Shown one piece after another: positions 8,325 through 16,785 of a stretch of DNA of 38,918 nucleotides (positions are counted from its first letter, which is position 1; every line of letters starts with the position of its first letter). The notes under the pieces are model-generated. The model had not been told where the DNA came from, did not search any database, and was given only the letters and a program-made list of their open reading frames with translations. Location of the stretch: assembly GCA_903938955.1 (NCBI GenBank), contig CAJAFJ010000509.1, positions 1-38,918 of the forward strand, in the 5' to 3' direction. Position numbers and translations under genes: made by a program. The stretch comes from an uncultured beta proteobacterium. GTDB lineage: Bacteria; Pseudomonadota; Gammaproteobacteria; Burkholderiales; Burkholderiaceae.

Positions 8325-9398
8325 CTAACGATCGGCGTGTACCGACGAACCGCGCGGCACCAGTTGGCCGGACAGCAAAATCTGGCGTGGCGGCAGGTCC
8401 AGCCCGTTCAAACGCTCAAGCAGGCAGCCCGCCGCAATGCGCCCCAACTCGTTGGTCGGCTGGGCGATGCTGGTCAGACCGGGGCCGATATACGGCGACC
8501 ACTCGGTGTCATCAAAGCCCACCAAACCGACATCGCGACCCAACTGCCAGCCCAGCCGCGCCAGCGCGGCGACCACCCGCAGCGTCACCACCGCGTTGCT
8601 CGACAGCACACCGGGCAAGCGCGCACCGGCCCGTTGGCGCAGATGGCGCAAAGCCTCGTCCAGCGCTTGCGGCTCGTCCGCCGCGTGTTCAAACGTGACA
8701 CCCTGCAGACCAGCGACCTGGGGTTGCGACTCGCTGACATAGGCGCGAAACGCTGCCTCGCGCTCCTCGCGCGAGCTGACGTTTTTGACCGGCTCCGAGA
8801 CAAACAACAGCTCGCGGTAGCCCGCTTCCACCAAGTGGCTGGCCCCCAGGCGCACCGCGCCCGCATTGTCCAGTGACACAAAATCGGCCTGCATCCCGGG
8901 GTGGCGCCGATCCACCAGCACCACCGGCTTGCCGTGGAGCGCGGCCTCGGCGGCGGCCTTGCCGTCACGGCCCAGCGTGTTCAAAATAAAGCCGTCCACC
9001 TGATACGCCGTGAGTGCGTCAATGGCTTCACTTTCGCGCTGGCTGTCATTGCCCAGGTTGAACAGCATGAGCAGGTAGCCCGCATCCTGGCAGGCTTTTT
9101 CCGCGCCGCGCAGCACGGCCACCGAGAACGGGTTGGTCACATCCGCCACCACCAAACCGATCAGGCGCGAGCGTCCGCGTTTGAGGGCCTGCGCCATCGG
9201 ACTCGGGCTGTAGGCCAGGGCCGCAATCGCCACCTCGACGCGGGTGGCAATGTCTTTGGTCAACAGTTTTTCACGGTGATTCAGAAACCGCGACACCGTG
9301 GCTTTGGAGACCCCGGCCCTGCGCGCCACATCTGCAATCGTGGCGCGCGCCGCCTTCTGCGGGGCCGGGCTGGTGGGCGATTTTTTTTGATTTGGCAT
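8325..9398 (-). CDS. ptxS: LacI-family transcriptional repressor, PtxS-like
   Basis: A 357-residue LacI/GalR regulator of usual length. The DNA-binding helix-turn-helix with hinge is at residues about 19-75 (ATIADVARRAGVSKATVSRFL), followed by a periplasmic-binding-protein-like effector domain (GLVVADVTNPF, then GFILNTLGRDG and VGLVGFDDTEWS). Operators of PtxS type are present in front of both this gene and the adjacent importer/kgu operon. In Pseudomonas PtxS, 2-ketogluconate releases the repressor from DNA; the same inducer is inferred here. The ATG at 9398 has only a weak ribosome site, but the imperfect operator at 9429 lies just upstream, consistent with autoregulation. Confidence 0.88.
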   Translation of the reverse strand: MPNQKKSPTSPAPQKAARATIADVARRAGVSKATVSRFLNHREKLLTKDIATRVEVAIAALAYSPSPMAQALKRGRSRLIGLVVADVTNPFSVAVLRGAEKACQDAGYLLMLFNLGNDSQRESEAIDALTAYQVDGFILNTLGRDGKAAAEAALHGKPVVLVDRRHPGMQADFVSLDNAGAVRLGASHLVEAGYRELLFVSEPVKNVSSREEREAAFRAYVSESQPQVAGLQGVTFEHAADEPQALDEALRHLRQRAGARLPGVLSSNAVVTLRVVAALARLGWQLGRDVGLVGFDDTEWSPYIGPGLTSIAQPTNELGRIAAGCLLERLNGLDLPPRQILLSGQLVPRGSSVHADR

Positions 9399-9428
9399 CG
9401 GGAACAGGCAATGGGTGAAGGGTATTTA

Positions 9429-9442
9429 TGAAACCAGTTTCA
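9429..9442. promoter_or_regulatory. PtxS-type operator upstream of ptxS (imperfect)
   Basis: TGAAACCAGTTTCA keeps both half sites TGAAAC/GTTTCA of the 8255-8268 palindrome, with one changed base in the centre (CA for CG). It lies 31 bases upstream of the ptxS ATG on the minus strand, next to an AT-rich stretch (TAGTATTTAT) that could serve as -10. The same operator-after--10 layout as at 8254 suggests weaker, autoregulatory binding. Confidence 0.7.
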
Positions 9443-9542
9443 ATAAATACTAGCATCCCTGATGCCTCTCGGGCTAGCCTTATTCCATGAGGAATGCGCC
9501 TAGTCCCCAGCCAGCAAGCCGTCCCGACTGCAGAACCAGGGG

Positions 9543-9758
9543 CTAATGAGATCTGGCGTGTCGTGCAACGACGGGGCCACTCTGGAAAGCCCCTTTGATA
9601 AATTTTTCATAGGGCAGTGACCAGCGGCTGTCATTGGCGCTTTGGGTTTTCTGCAAATCAATTTCAGTTTTTATTTGCACCACCAATGCATCGTCAACGC
9701 CATAGCGGGCGAGCAGTTTTGAGTGGAGTCGATTCAAGTTGCCAGGATGTTTTGACAT
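9543..9758 (-). CDS. small hypothetical protein
   Basis: A 71-residue protein, charged and probably soluble, with no domain I recognise. Support for it being real: an AAGGG ribosome site eight bases before the ATG (9758), a plausible amphipathic composition (RLHSKLLARYGVDDALVVQ near residues 10-28) and a position in an otherwise empty interval, with nothing better on either strand. The last about 12 residues are rich in His and Arg. It is monocistronic as far as can be seen. An 11-base string at 9760-9770, overlapping the ribosome site, recurs upstream of the gene starting at 20054. Confidence 0.55.
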   Translation of the reverse strand: MSKHPGNLNRLHSKLLARYGVDDALVVQIKTEIDLQKTQSANDSRWSLPYEKFIKGAFQSGPVVARHARSH

Positions 9759-10010
9759 GGGGTTTACCCTTGTGAAAAATCAAAGTATCCCCCGGATTTC
9801 ATCAGAAAATTCCAAAAAATTTAATGCCTCTTTGACGTGAAGCAAGTATTTGATTTGAACGCGGATGCGCATCGCGCACGTTCACCAGGTGGCACCGTGG
9901 ATGCTAATTGGGATGAAATTTAGAGTCATGACAGCCCCCGCGTCGAGTGCAAAACACGGTTGATAATCGACCCTCATTTTTTCGACAATTGACAACCCGA
10001 AAGCCAACTG

Positions 10011-10508
10011 ATGAGCGACAAGATCTTCAACGTACTGTTCCTGTGCACCTGCAATACGGCGCGCAGCCTGTTGGCGGAAGCGCAATTGAACGCACTGGGC
10101 AAAGGGCGCTTCAGGGCTTTTTCGGCGGGTAGTTTCCCGACCGGCACGGTGAACCCCAATGCCATCGATTTTCTTGCGCATATTGGCCTTCCCACGGAAG
10201 GCTTGCGCAGTAAATCATGGGATGAATTTGCGACGCCTGACGCGCCCGTCATGGACTTCATTTTGACCATCTGTGACGACGCGGCCGAAGACCAGTCCCC
10301 CATTTGGCCCGGTCATCCCATCGCTGCGCACTGGGGCGTGGCAGACCCGGCCAAAGTCAAAGGCAGCGCTGAAGAAAAGCATCACGCCTTCATGGATGCG
10401 GGCTCCAACTTGCGTAAGCGCATTGAGCTTTTTATCGCCTTACCCACCAGCGCACTGGACCGCATGAGCCTCAAGTATCAGTTGGATGAAATTGGCAAAT
10501 CTGTGTGA
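10011..10508 (+). CDS. arsenate reductase-like low-molecular-weight phosphatase family protein
   Basis: A 165-residue protein of the LMW protein tyrosine phosphatase / ArsC fold. The phosphate-binding loop CX5R is CTCNTAR at residues 12-18 followed by Ser19. The family blocks RSKSWDEFA (66-73), APVMDFILTICD (78-89) and AHWGVADPA (106-114) are clear. Two things are unusual: the P-loop has an extra Cys14 where relatives have Gly (CTGNSARS), and the second resolving cysteine usually found about eight residues after Cys88 is replaced by Ser96. The Cys relay of thioredoxin-linked ArsC enzymes is thus altered. It stands alone, not in an ars operon, so arsenate may not be the physiological substrate. 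Confidence 0.8.
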   Translation: MSDKIFNVLFLCTCNTARSLLAEAQLNALGKGRFRAFSAGSFPTGTVNPNAIDFLAHIGLPTEGLRSKSWDEFATPDAPVMDFILTICDDAAEDQSPIWPGHPIAAHWGVADPAKVKGSAEEKHHAFMDAGSNLRKRIELFIALPTSALDRMSLKYQLDEIGKSV

Positions 10509-10578
10509 GAGCGCCAATGATGGCTACGGGGGATGGTCATCAAACTTTCATATCGTTCGGTAATGCTGTGAGGGCGGT

Positions 10579-10905
10579 ATGTCACCGCTGCCCACCCTTT
10601 GCGAGCCCTCCATGACTAATGAAAATACCCCCGTGATACCTGCTGACACGACTGTCGAGTTGACCGAGAAATATTTCGAAGAGGATTTTGAGACCCCAGG
10701 CGAGTACCACCGGATGGCCGCATTGCACTTTTCTGCCGCCGCCAAACATCACCTTGCGGCGGCCACTGCCGATGACGACGGTGACAGCGACGGCACCGCC
10801 CGCCACGCATTTCAGGCCTTTCGCCACCAACTCAATGCGGTGCAATACGCCGAAATTGCCGTCATGGATAACGAAAGCCTGGAAGAAGACGCCGACAGTA
10901 TTTAA
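10579..10905 (+). CDS. small acidic hypothetical protein
   Basis: A 108-residue acidic protein (many Asp/Glu in ELTEKYFEEDFETPGEYHR and at the C-terminus) with a central Ala/His-rich helix (MAALHFSAAAKHHLAAA) that suggests a small helical bundle. No family was recognised with certainty. Two starts are possible: ATG 10579 with AGG five bases upstream, or ATG 10612, which begins MTNENTPV and has a poorer ribosome site. Codon use and composition look like the neighbours. It is followed after 54 bases by the convergent binding-protein gene. Confidence 0.6.
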   Translation: MSPLPTLCEPSMTNENTPVIPADTTVELTEKYFEEDFETPGEYHRMAALHFSAAAKHHLAAATADDDGDSDGTARHAFQAFRHQLNAVQYAEIAVMDNESLEEDADSI

Positions 10906-10959
10906 AACGATTGCCCGGCTGGCCACCTATCATCTTGCGCCTGTTGCACGCAGCACCCA

Positions 10960-11838
10960 TCAGGGTTGGCTGGCGTAGATGTCCCGGATTTCTCGGTACT
11001 TGTCATCGCTGACGGGGTTAAAGCCCTCCGCATTCATGCTCCGCAACATGCCTTGCAGGGATGCGCTGTTTTGGAAGAAAGCCTGCTTGATTTTGTCGAT
11101 CACGGGCTGACACAGCCGACCCCGGTACACAAAGGGGTCATAGGGAATGGGCGATGATTTCCATTGCACCACCATTTCATCCGGACGGACGCTGCCGGTA
11201 CGCAGCGCCTCATCCAACCGGCTACTCGATACAAACGCGGCATCCACAAAGCCTTTTTGCACGGCCTGGATCGCGCGGTCATGCGAGCCGGCGAAGGTGA
11301 TCCGGCCGAAGTAGCGCTCAAACGGCATGCCCGTCAGTGTGCTGATGGCCTGCCGCGGGATCAAGGCCCCCGATGTGCTGGCCGGATCAACCAGGCTGAC
11401 GCTACTGTCGCGCAGGCTGGCCAGGCCGTTGAAATGCTTATCGCGACGCACGATCAGCAGCGAGCGGTAGCTGTCGCTTGAATCGGTGTGGAGCCCCACG
11501 CGCTGGATCAATGACGCAAAAGCCGTGATTCCGGCATCACGCGCCTTGGCTTGGGCATAGGAGGCCGGCCCCAGTTCGGCCAGCTCAATATTGGCGGCCA
11601 GCAACCCTTCCACCACGGCACCGTAGGAAGGGGCCAGAACCAGCTCCACGGGTCGTTTCAAACTGGCTTCGAGTGCGTTGACCAGCGGGCGAAATTCGGC
11701 GGCCTGTGATGCCGCATTTTTGAGCGGAATCAGTGAAAGGCGGATGACTTTGGGGTTGTCGCAGGCTTGTGCCTGACTAGAACCCGCGAAGAGTGCGAAG
11801 GACAGAGCTAGCAAAAAGGTTCGGGCGTTAAGGTTCAT
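10960..11838 (-). CDS. PhnD/SsuA-type phosphate/phosphonate-like periplasmic binding protein
   Basis: A 292-residue binding protein. The signal peptide ends near residue 24 (SSQAQA|CDN); note the Cys at 26, so a lipoprotein is not excluded although the lipobox is poor. Family features include the RLSLIPLKNAA start, FRPLVNALEASLKRPVELV, the conserved EGLLAANIELAELGPASYAQA block, and VSLVDPASTSGALIPRQA, matching phosphonate/phosphite-type binders. No ABC permease or ATPase is nearby. Instead its ATG overlaps by four bases (ATGA) the end of a GGDEF-EAL gene, so it may serve as the ligand sensor for that membrane protein. Ligand unknown. Confidence 0.85.
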   Translation of the reverse strand: MNLNARTFLLALSFALFAGSSQAQACDNPKVIRLSLIPLKNAASQAAEFRPLVNALEASLKRPVELVLAPSYGAVVEGLLAANIELAELGPASYAQAKARDAGITAFASLIQRVGLHTDSSDSYRSLLIVRRDKHFNGLASLRDSSVSLVDPASTSGALIPRQAISTLTGMPFERYFGRITFAGSHDRAIQAVQKGFVDAAFVSSSRLDEALRTGSVRPDEMVVQWKSSPIPYDPFVYRGRLCQPVIDKIKQAFFQNSASLQGMLRSMNAEGFNPVSDDKYREIRDIYASQP

Positions 11839-14195
11839 TTGGGCGGTGTCAGGATGGATTGCTGGATGAGGTGAGCTGCGGCGGTCGCATCGACCGGGCG
11901 GCTCAGAAAATAACCTTGCACCTGGTCACAGTTGATCGATTTGAGATGCAACAGTTGGTCCAGCAATTCCACCCCTTCGGCCACTACCTGCATCTTCAGC
12001 TTGTGGGCCATGGTCACGATGGAATCCACAATGGTGGCATCCTGCGGGCTGTTGCGGATGTCGTTGATGAATGAGCGATCAATCTTGATGACGTGAATCG
12101 GCAGCGTGCGGATGTAGGTCAGGCCCGAATAACCGTTGCCAAAGTCATCCAGGGCGATGTGAACGCCAATGCGCGCCAGGTCAGACAAGACCTTGGTGGC
12201 GATCTCGATGGAGTCCACCAGACTGCTTTCCGTAATTTCGACTTCCAGCAAGTTGGCCGCCACGCCAAAAGAGGCCAGATAGTCCGCGATGCGCTGGGGG
12301 AAATTCAGGTCGTGCAATTGACGCGCCGTGACGTTGATGGCGACCGGAACCGGATTCAAACCCTGGGCTTGCCACTGGGCCAATTGCAAGCAGGCGCTAC
12401 GCGCCACCCAGTCGCCCAGCGCGACATCCATGCCCGTCAGCTCCGCCATCGGGACAAATTCACCCGGGAGAATCAGGCCGTGTTCCGGGTGCTGCCAGCG
12501 CACCAGCGCCTCCAGCCCCACAATTTTGAAGTCGCTCAGGCGCACCTTGGGCTGAAAATGCAACACCAGTTCGTCTTCCGCAATCGCGGTGGGCAGCCGT
12601 TGCTCCAGGCTGAACTGGCGGTTACTCACCGGGTTGAGCGCCGGGTCGTAAAAGGTGTAGCGCCCCCGACCCGCTCGCTTGGACTGGTACATGGCCGCAT
12701 CGGCATGCTGGCACAGCGTTTCCACGTTGTGTCCATCTTGCGGAAACACGGCAATGCCGATGCTGGGGCTGACCTGAATATCGTGCCCATCCAGATTGGT
12801 GCAGGGGCGGCTGATCAACTCGATGATGTGGCTGGCCACCCGACTCAGGTCAGCCACACTGTCGAGTTCGTTCAGCAGCAGCGTGAACTCATCACCGCCC
12901 ATGCGGGCAATCACGTCCGACTCCCGCACGGCGGCTTGCAGCCGGGTGGCCACGGTTTGCAGCAGCAAGTCGCCCACATGGTGGCCGAGGGTGTCGTTGA
13001 TATTCTTGAAACGGTCCAGATCCAGATACATCAGACCGTAGTACTTGCGGCTTCTTTTGGCACGCGACAGGTGGCTGTGGCCCAACTCCAGGAACAAGCG
13101 GCGATTGGGTAGCCCGGTCAAGGCATCGTGCGACGCCATCGTGATGGCGTGGTGACGTTGATCCTCCAGCTCCAGGATGAGTGTCCGATTTTCAAGGTCC
13201 GCATTTTTGAGCGCGTCATACAACTTTTCGCGCCCCCGCAACGACCGAGCAATAAAGAAGGTGGTCATCAAAATGAAGCCCGAGAACAGCCAGAGCAGCC
13301 ACTGGCCGCGTGTTCGGTTGGCACCGTATCCCGTCTGAAGCTCCGCCATATCGCGACTCACCACCACCAGAAATGGATACGCCGCCAGATGTTTGAAGCT
13401 GGCCAGATAGCGATGCCCATCCCCAAAATAATCAGCGACCACCGAGCCTTGCGCGCCATCGTTCGGCCTGAAGAGCCCGGTGCGCCAGGTGCCTTGGGTG
13501 TATTCCAATCCGCCAAGGCGGGCCCGCGCGACCTCTTCGCCACTGCGCTGAAGAATCTGGATGGCCCCGGTGCGCCCAATATCGACTTCACGGTAAAGAC
13601 CCAGGATGTAGCCGAGGTCCAGCACGACCAGAAAAACACCGTGGGTGTCACTGTTCTTACCCTGGACGGGGAGCAGCAATTGCACCTGCCAGGCCCTGGC
13701 CAGCGGGTCCGCCCAAGGAACCAGCTGGGGTCCGCTTGCTTCCTCTGGGTTGGCTAACAACGCACGAATCGCCTGCGTCAACAAGCCGCTGTCGGTGTCG
13801 GGTGAAGAGGCATAGACCTGCCGTGCGTTTTTGTCGTAAAGCGCAATGCGCAGAAACACCTGGTTCGCGGAGCGCATGGCCGATAGCCGCTTGGCCGCAT
13901 CGCCCGGGTTGCCGTCAAACCATTCGGACGACGCCAGGGACAGAAATCTGGCCCGCTCCAGCACCTGGTTGAAATTCTCGGAAATGATGATGGCCAGGCT
14001 TTCCTGGTGTGCCCGCGAATTTTTATCCAGTAACGCCCGTTCGTTGTCTAGCCAATGCCAGGTCACCGACCAAGTGGCCGCCAACAGGACCAAACACAGG
14101 GCAATCACCCCGACCAGTGGGCGTCTCCAGTCGCTGACTTTTTGAGTTTTTAGCCTGCGCCAGAAACGTTGATGGGGTGGAGTGGTCACGGGCAA
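11835..14195 (-). CDS. membrane GGDEF-EAL c-di-GMP protein with periplasmic sensor domain
   Basis: A 786-residue protein. Residues about 26-48 form TM1, about 50-290 a Cache-like periplasmic domain, about 298-318 TM2, followed by a short coiled linker, a GGDEF domain (about 355-515) and an EAL domain (about 530-780). The cyclase motif is intact (RMGGDEFTLL) with an inhibitory-site RxxD (RESD) five residues before it. The phosphodiesterase also looks intact: EALVRW, the Asn of AINVTARQL, EITESS, LDDFGNGYSGL, KIDRSFI, VVAEGVE and VQGYFLSRP. It can therefore be bifunctional; which activity dominates is not predictable. First gene of a two-gene operon with the PhnD-like binding protein. Confidence 0.92.
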   Translation of the reverse strand: MPVTTPPHQRFWRRLKTQKVSDWRRPLVGVIALCLVLLAATWSVTWHWLDNERALLDKNSRAHQESLAIIISENFNQVLERARFLSLASSEWFDGNPGDAAKRLSAMRSANQVFLRIALYDKNARQVYASSPDTDSGLLTQAIRALLANPEEASGPQLVPWADPLARAWQVQLLLPVQGKNSDTHGVFLVVLDLGYILGLYREVDIGRTGAIQILQRSGEEVARARLGGLEYTQGTWRTGLFRPNDGAQGSVVADYFGDGHRYLASFKHLAAYPFLVVVSRDMAELQTGYGANRTRGQWLLWLFSGFILMTTFFIARSLRGREKLYDALKNADLENRTLILELEDQRHHAITMASHDALTGLPNRRLFLELGHSHLSRAKRSRKYYGLMYLDLDRFKNINDTLGHHVGDLLLQTVATRLQAAVRESDVIARMGGDEFTLLLNELDSVADLSRVASHIIELISRPCTNLDGHDIQVSPSIGIAVFPQDGHNVETLCQHADAAMYQSKRAGRGRYTFYDPALNPVSNRQFSLEQRLPTAIAEDELVLHFQPKVRLSDFKIVGLEALVRWQHPEHGLILPGEFVPMAELTGMDVALGDWVARSACLQLAQWQAQGLNPVPVAINVTARQLHDLNFPQRIADYLASFGVAANLLEVEITESSLVDSIEIATKVLSDLARIGVHIALDDFGNGYSGLTYIRTLPIHVIKIDRSFINDIRNSPQDATIVDSIVTMAHKLKMQVVAEGVELLDQLLHLKSINCDQVQGYFLSRPVDATAAAHLIQQSILTPPK

Positions 14196-14343
14196 AGGGT
14201 CACAAGGCTAAACGTTGAATTGTGTTTCGGTTTTGTGACAATGGCGTTACGTCACCGAATGACCCATGGCCACCCATCGGTCATACCGGACAATGGTTGA
14301 AAACTCCCGGATCGGCCGGGGGATGCTGACCGCAGGACGCCCC

Positions 14344-14766
14344 ATGAACCCCATCACCATTTATCACAACCCCCAATGCGGCACCTCACGCAACACGCTG
14401 GCCATGATTCGCCAGAGCGGCGTGGAGCCCACGGTCATTGAATACCTCAAAACCCCACCCAGCCGCGACACGCTGCAACAGCTGGTGGCGCGCATGGGCG
14501 TGCCGGTGCGCGACATCCTGCGCCAAAAGGGCTCGCCCTACGATGAACTGGACTTGGGCAACGCCCAATGGACCGACGCGCAGTTGCTCGATTTCATCGG
14601 GCAGCACCCGAGTCTGCTGAACCGGCCGATTGTGGTCACGCCGCTCGGCGTTCGGCTGTGCCGGCCATCAGAGGTGCTGTTGGAAATCCTGCCCCAGCCT
14701 TTGCCAGGCGTCTTCACCAAGGAGGATGGCGAAGTCGTGAACAACGCCAAGCCTTCCACGACTTAA
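14344..14766 (+). CDS. arsC: arsenate reductase (glutaredoxin-dependent type)
   Basis: A 140-residue ArsC of the glutaredoxin/thioredoxin fold, close to the normal length. The catalytic Cys is residue 12 in NPQCGTSRNTL; conserved arginines appear in ILRQKGSPYDEL, NRPIVV and RLCRPSE, which bind arsenate/arsenite in the Escherichia coli enzyme. Start set at ATG 14344 (AGGA eight bases before); the frame is open further upstream, but that stretch is unlike the family. It reduces arsenate to arsenite with glutathione and glutaredoxin. The following gene, 113 bases on, encodes an ArsP-like permease, so they may act together, although no arsR or arsB is seen. Confidence 0.88.
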   Translation: MNPITIYHNPQCGTSRNTLAMIRQSGVEPTVIEYLKTPPSRDTLQQLVARMGVPVRDILRQKGSPYDELDLGNAQWTDAQLLDFIGQHPSLLNRPIVVTPLGVRLCRPSEVLLEILPQPLPGVFTKEDGEVVNNAKPSTT

Positions 14767-14879
14767 ATCCGCAAGCTGTGGCTGCGTGCCAGGATTCAAA
14801 GCCGACCTTGTAATTTGTCAAGGCCGACGTCCCTCCTATTCCTAGAATGCACTGACCACTTCAAGAAAACGAGTGCCGC

Positions 14880-16226
14880 ATGGAACTCACGCTGAAACTG
14901 CTTTACGGCGGGGCGAGCAGCCTGGCCTCCTACCTGGCTGCGCATGTTCTGCTGTGCCTGTTGCCGGCTTTTTTCATTGCCGGCGCCATGGCCGCGCTGA
15001 TCCCCAAAGCCAGCATCACGCGCTGGCTCGGGCGCAACACCCCGGCGCATATTTCTTACCCCGCTGCAGCGGCGGCAGGCTCCCTGATTGCGGTGTGCTC
15101 CTGCACCATCGTGCCGCTGTTTGCGGGCATTTACCGCAAGGGTGCGGGCATGGGCCCGGCCATCACCTTTTTGTTCTTTGCCCCGGCGGGCAACATCATG
15201 GCGTTGGCCTACACCGGCAGCATTCTGGGGCCTCAATTTGCAGCAGCGCGGTTGTTGCTGTGCCTGGTATTTGGCATCGGCATTGGCGTGCTGATGGCGC
15301 GCATCTTCTGGCGCGACGACGCCAGCCACGACGCGCAAACCGACACGCTGTTTGGGGAGCAGGCCGCGATTGCCCCAGCAGCGCTGGGCGTGCTGCTGTC
15401 GCTGGTGGCCTTGCTGATTGCGGGCACCTTGAAACTCTGGCCGCTGACGGCGACGGTGGCAGCTTTTGAGGTGCCACTGAGCTGGGCGCAGGCGTGGCAA
15501 ACCACCCTCTTCCAGTGGGTGCCGTTTGATGCCGCCAAAGGCGAAGAAGGGGTGAGCTTGCAAGGCTCGGTGCTGATTGGCTTGCTGCTGCTGATTGCGG
15601 CTACCGCCTGGCAAGGGCTGGAGAACATTGTCGAAGGCGCCAACCGCTGGACCTGGCTGGCGCTGGGCCTGGCCGCTACCACCTTGCTGGTCGCCTCCTT
15701 GCGTCTGACACCCCATGCCAACGGCCTGCAAGTCGGCGTGACCGGGCGCGTGCTGGCCGTGGGCTTGAGCCAATGGGCGGTGTGGCACTTTGCCCGCCAA
15801 CTGGCCGCCGATGACTGGCGTGCCTGGCTGTGGGAAGCGTGGCGGTTTGTAAAACAGATTTTTGTGCTGCTGGTGGTCGGCGTGTTCATCGTCGGCATGG
15901 TGCGCCAGGTGATTCGCCCGGAATGGATCGAGAGCCTGGCCGGCAGCAACACAGTGCAGGCCAACGCGGTGGCAGTGGGCTTTGGCGTGTTCATGTACTT
16001 TCCGACGCTGGTCGAGGTGCCGGTGGCGCGCATGTTTTTGGACCTGGGCATGCACCCCGGCCCGCTGCTGGCCTACCTGATGGCCGACCCCGAACTCAGC
16101 CTGCAAAGCATGCTGATGGTGGCGGCGGTGATTGGGCGTAAAAAAACGGCGGCTTATGTCGGCTTGGTGGCCGTTTTCAGCATCTGCGCGGGCCTGCTGT
16201 ATGGCACTTGGGTGGATGCCATCTGA
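14880..16226 (+). CDS. PF03773-family (ArsP-like) permease
   Basis: A 448-residue inner-membrane protein with about ten hydrophobic segments. The family hallmark CSCTIVPLFAGIYRKGAG near residues 73-90 and FLFFAPAGNIMAL near 99-111 are present; a second related half carries YFPTLVEVPVARMFLDLGM near 380. Members include ArsP, an exporter of trivalent organoarsenicals, but many are uncharacterised, so the substrate is open. The gene follows a Grx-type arsC and is followed after 39 bases by a small thioredoxin-like protein, the standard partner of this permease family. The pair probably forms one operon. Confidence 0.88.
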   Translation: MELTLKLLYGGASSLASYLAAHVLLCLLPAFFIAGAMAALIPKASITRWLGRNTPAHISYPAAAAAGSLIAVCSCTIVPLFAGIYRKGAGMGPAITFLFFAPAGNIMALAYTGSILGPQFAAARLLLCLVFGIGIGVLMARIFWRDDASHDAQTDTLFGEQAAIAPAALGVLLSLVALLIAGTLKLWPLTATVAAFEVPLSWAQAWQTTLFQWVPFDAAKGEEGVSLQGSVLIGLLLLIAATAWQGLENIVEGANRWTWLALGLAATTLLVASLRLTPHANGLQVGVTGRVLAVGLSQWAVWHFARQLAADDWRAWLWEAWRFVKQIFVLLVVGVFIVGMVRQVIRPEWIESLAGSNTVQANAVAVGFGVFMYFPTLVEVPVARMFLDLGMHPGPLLAYLMADPELSLQSMLMVAAVIGRKKTAAYVGLVAVFSICAGLLYGTWVDAI

Positions 16227-16265
16227 CGCATTTCATTTCAGTTTATTTCACGCTAGGAGACAGGT

Positions 16266-16502
16266 ATGTTGAACGTCAAGATTTTGGGCTCGGGCTGCGC
16301 CAATTGCAAAAAGCTGGAAGCCGTGGCCCGCGCCGCCGCCAGCGCCGCCAACATGGAAGCCGACTTCATCAAGGTGACCGACATGCAGCAGATCATGGTC
16401 TACGACCTGCTGTCCACACCCGGCTTGGTCATCAACGACAAGCTGGTCAGCAGCGGACGCATTCCGACGCAGGCGGAAGTCCAGAAGTGGATGGCCGCGT
16501 GA
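16266..16502 (+). CDS. small thioredoxin-like protein (redox-active disulfide protein 2 type)
   Basis: A 78-residue cytoplasmic thioredoxin-fold protein with the active-site motif CANC at residues 11-14 and the cis-Pro loop in STPGLVINDKL. The GGAGACAGGT sequence just before the ATG is a good ribosome site. Proteins of this family are nearly always encoded beside PF03773 permeases, as here (39-base gap). The likely role is handling thiol-bound metalloid or the redox state of the permease; that is inference. Confidence 0.88.
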   Translation: MLNVKILGSGCANCKKLEAVARAAASAANMEADFIKVTDMQQIMVYDLLSTPGLVINDKLVSSGRIPTQAEVQKWMAA

Positions 16503-16551
16503 GTCAGGGGTCAAAGGCAGCGCTGAGGCACCACCTCGACGCGCCCGGGCG

Positions 16552-16785
16552 CTAATCCCGCAGGGCGGTGCTCAATTGATCCGCCACTTCGGCCCAGTCC
16601 GAATCATCCAGCAAGGCTTCATGCAGGAAGGTGGCTTGCGCCGGGGTCCAGAACGGCGCGTTGGCCAGCGTGATGTCACCGGCCAGCGGCTTGTGCGCGG
16701 CGAGGAATTGCCGAATGTGCGCGTCATCATGGGGCAGCCCCAACTGGGCAAAGAGATCATGAAAGTGGTGAATGGGCTTGTTCAT
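16552..16785 (-). CDS. DUF2789 family protein
   Basis: A 77-residue small soluble protein. The pattern FHDLFAQLGLPHDDAHIRQFLAAH followed by FWTPAQATFLHEALLDDSDWAEVADQLS (each part shortened here) matches DUF2789, a small helical family of unknown function in proteobacteria. AAGGA lies before the ATG. It ends 49 bases from the convergent thioredoxin-like gene. The 160 bases upstream, to the end of the SulP gene, hold no gene. Confidence 0.85.
   Translation of the reverse strand: MNKPIHHFHDLFAQLGLPHDDAHIRQFLAAHKPLAGDITLANAPFWTPAQATFLHEALLDDSDWAEVADQLSTALRD

Noticed and set aside
9862..9871. GATGCGCATC palindrome
   Set aside because: A ten-base GC-rich palindrome without repetition or promoter context is expected by chance here.
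14796..16106. 436-residue minus-strand frame
   Set aside because: Gln/His-rich antisense of the PF03773 permease; no recognisable domain.
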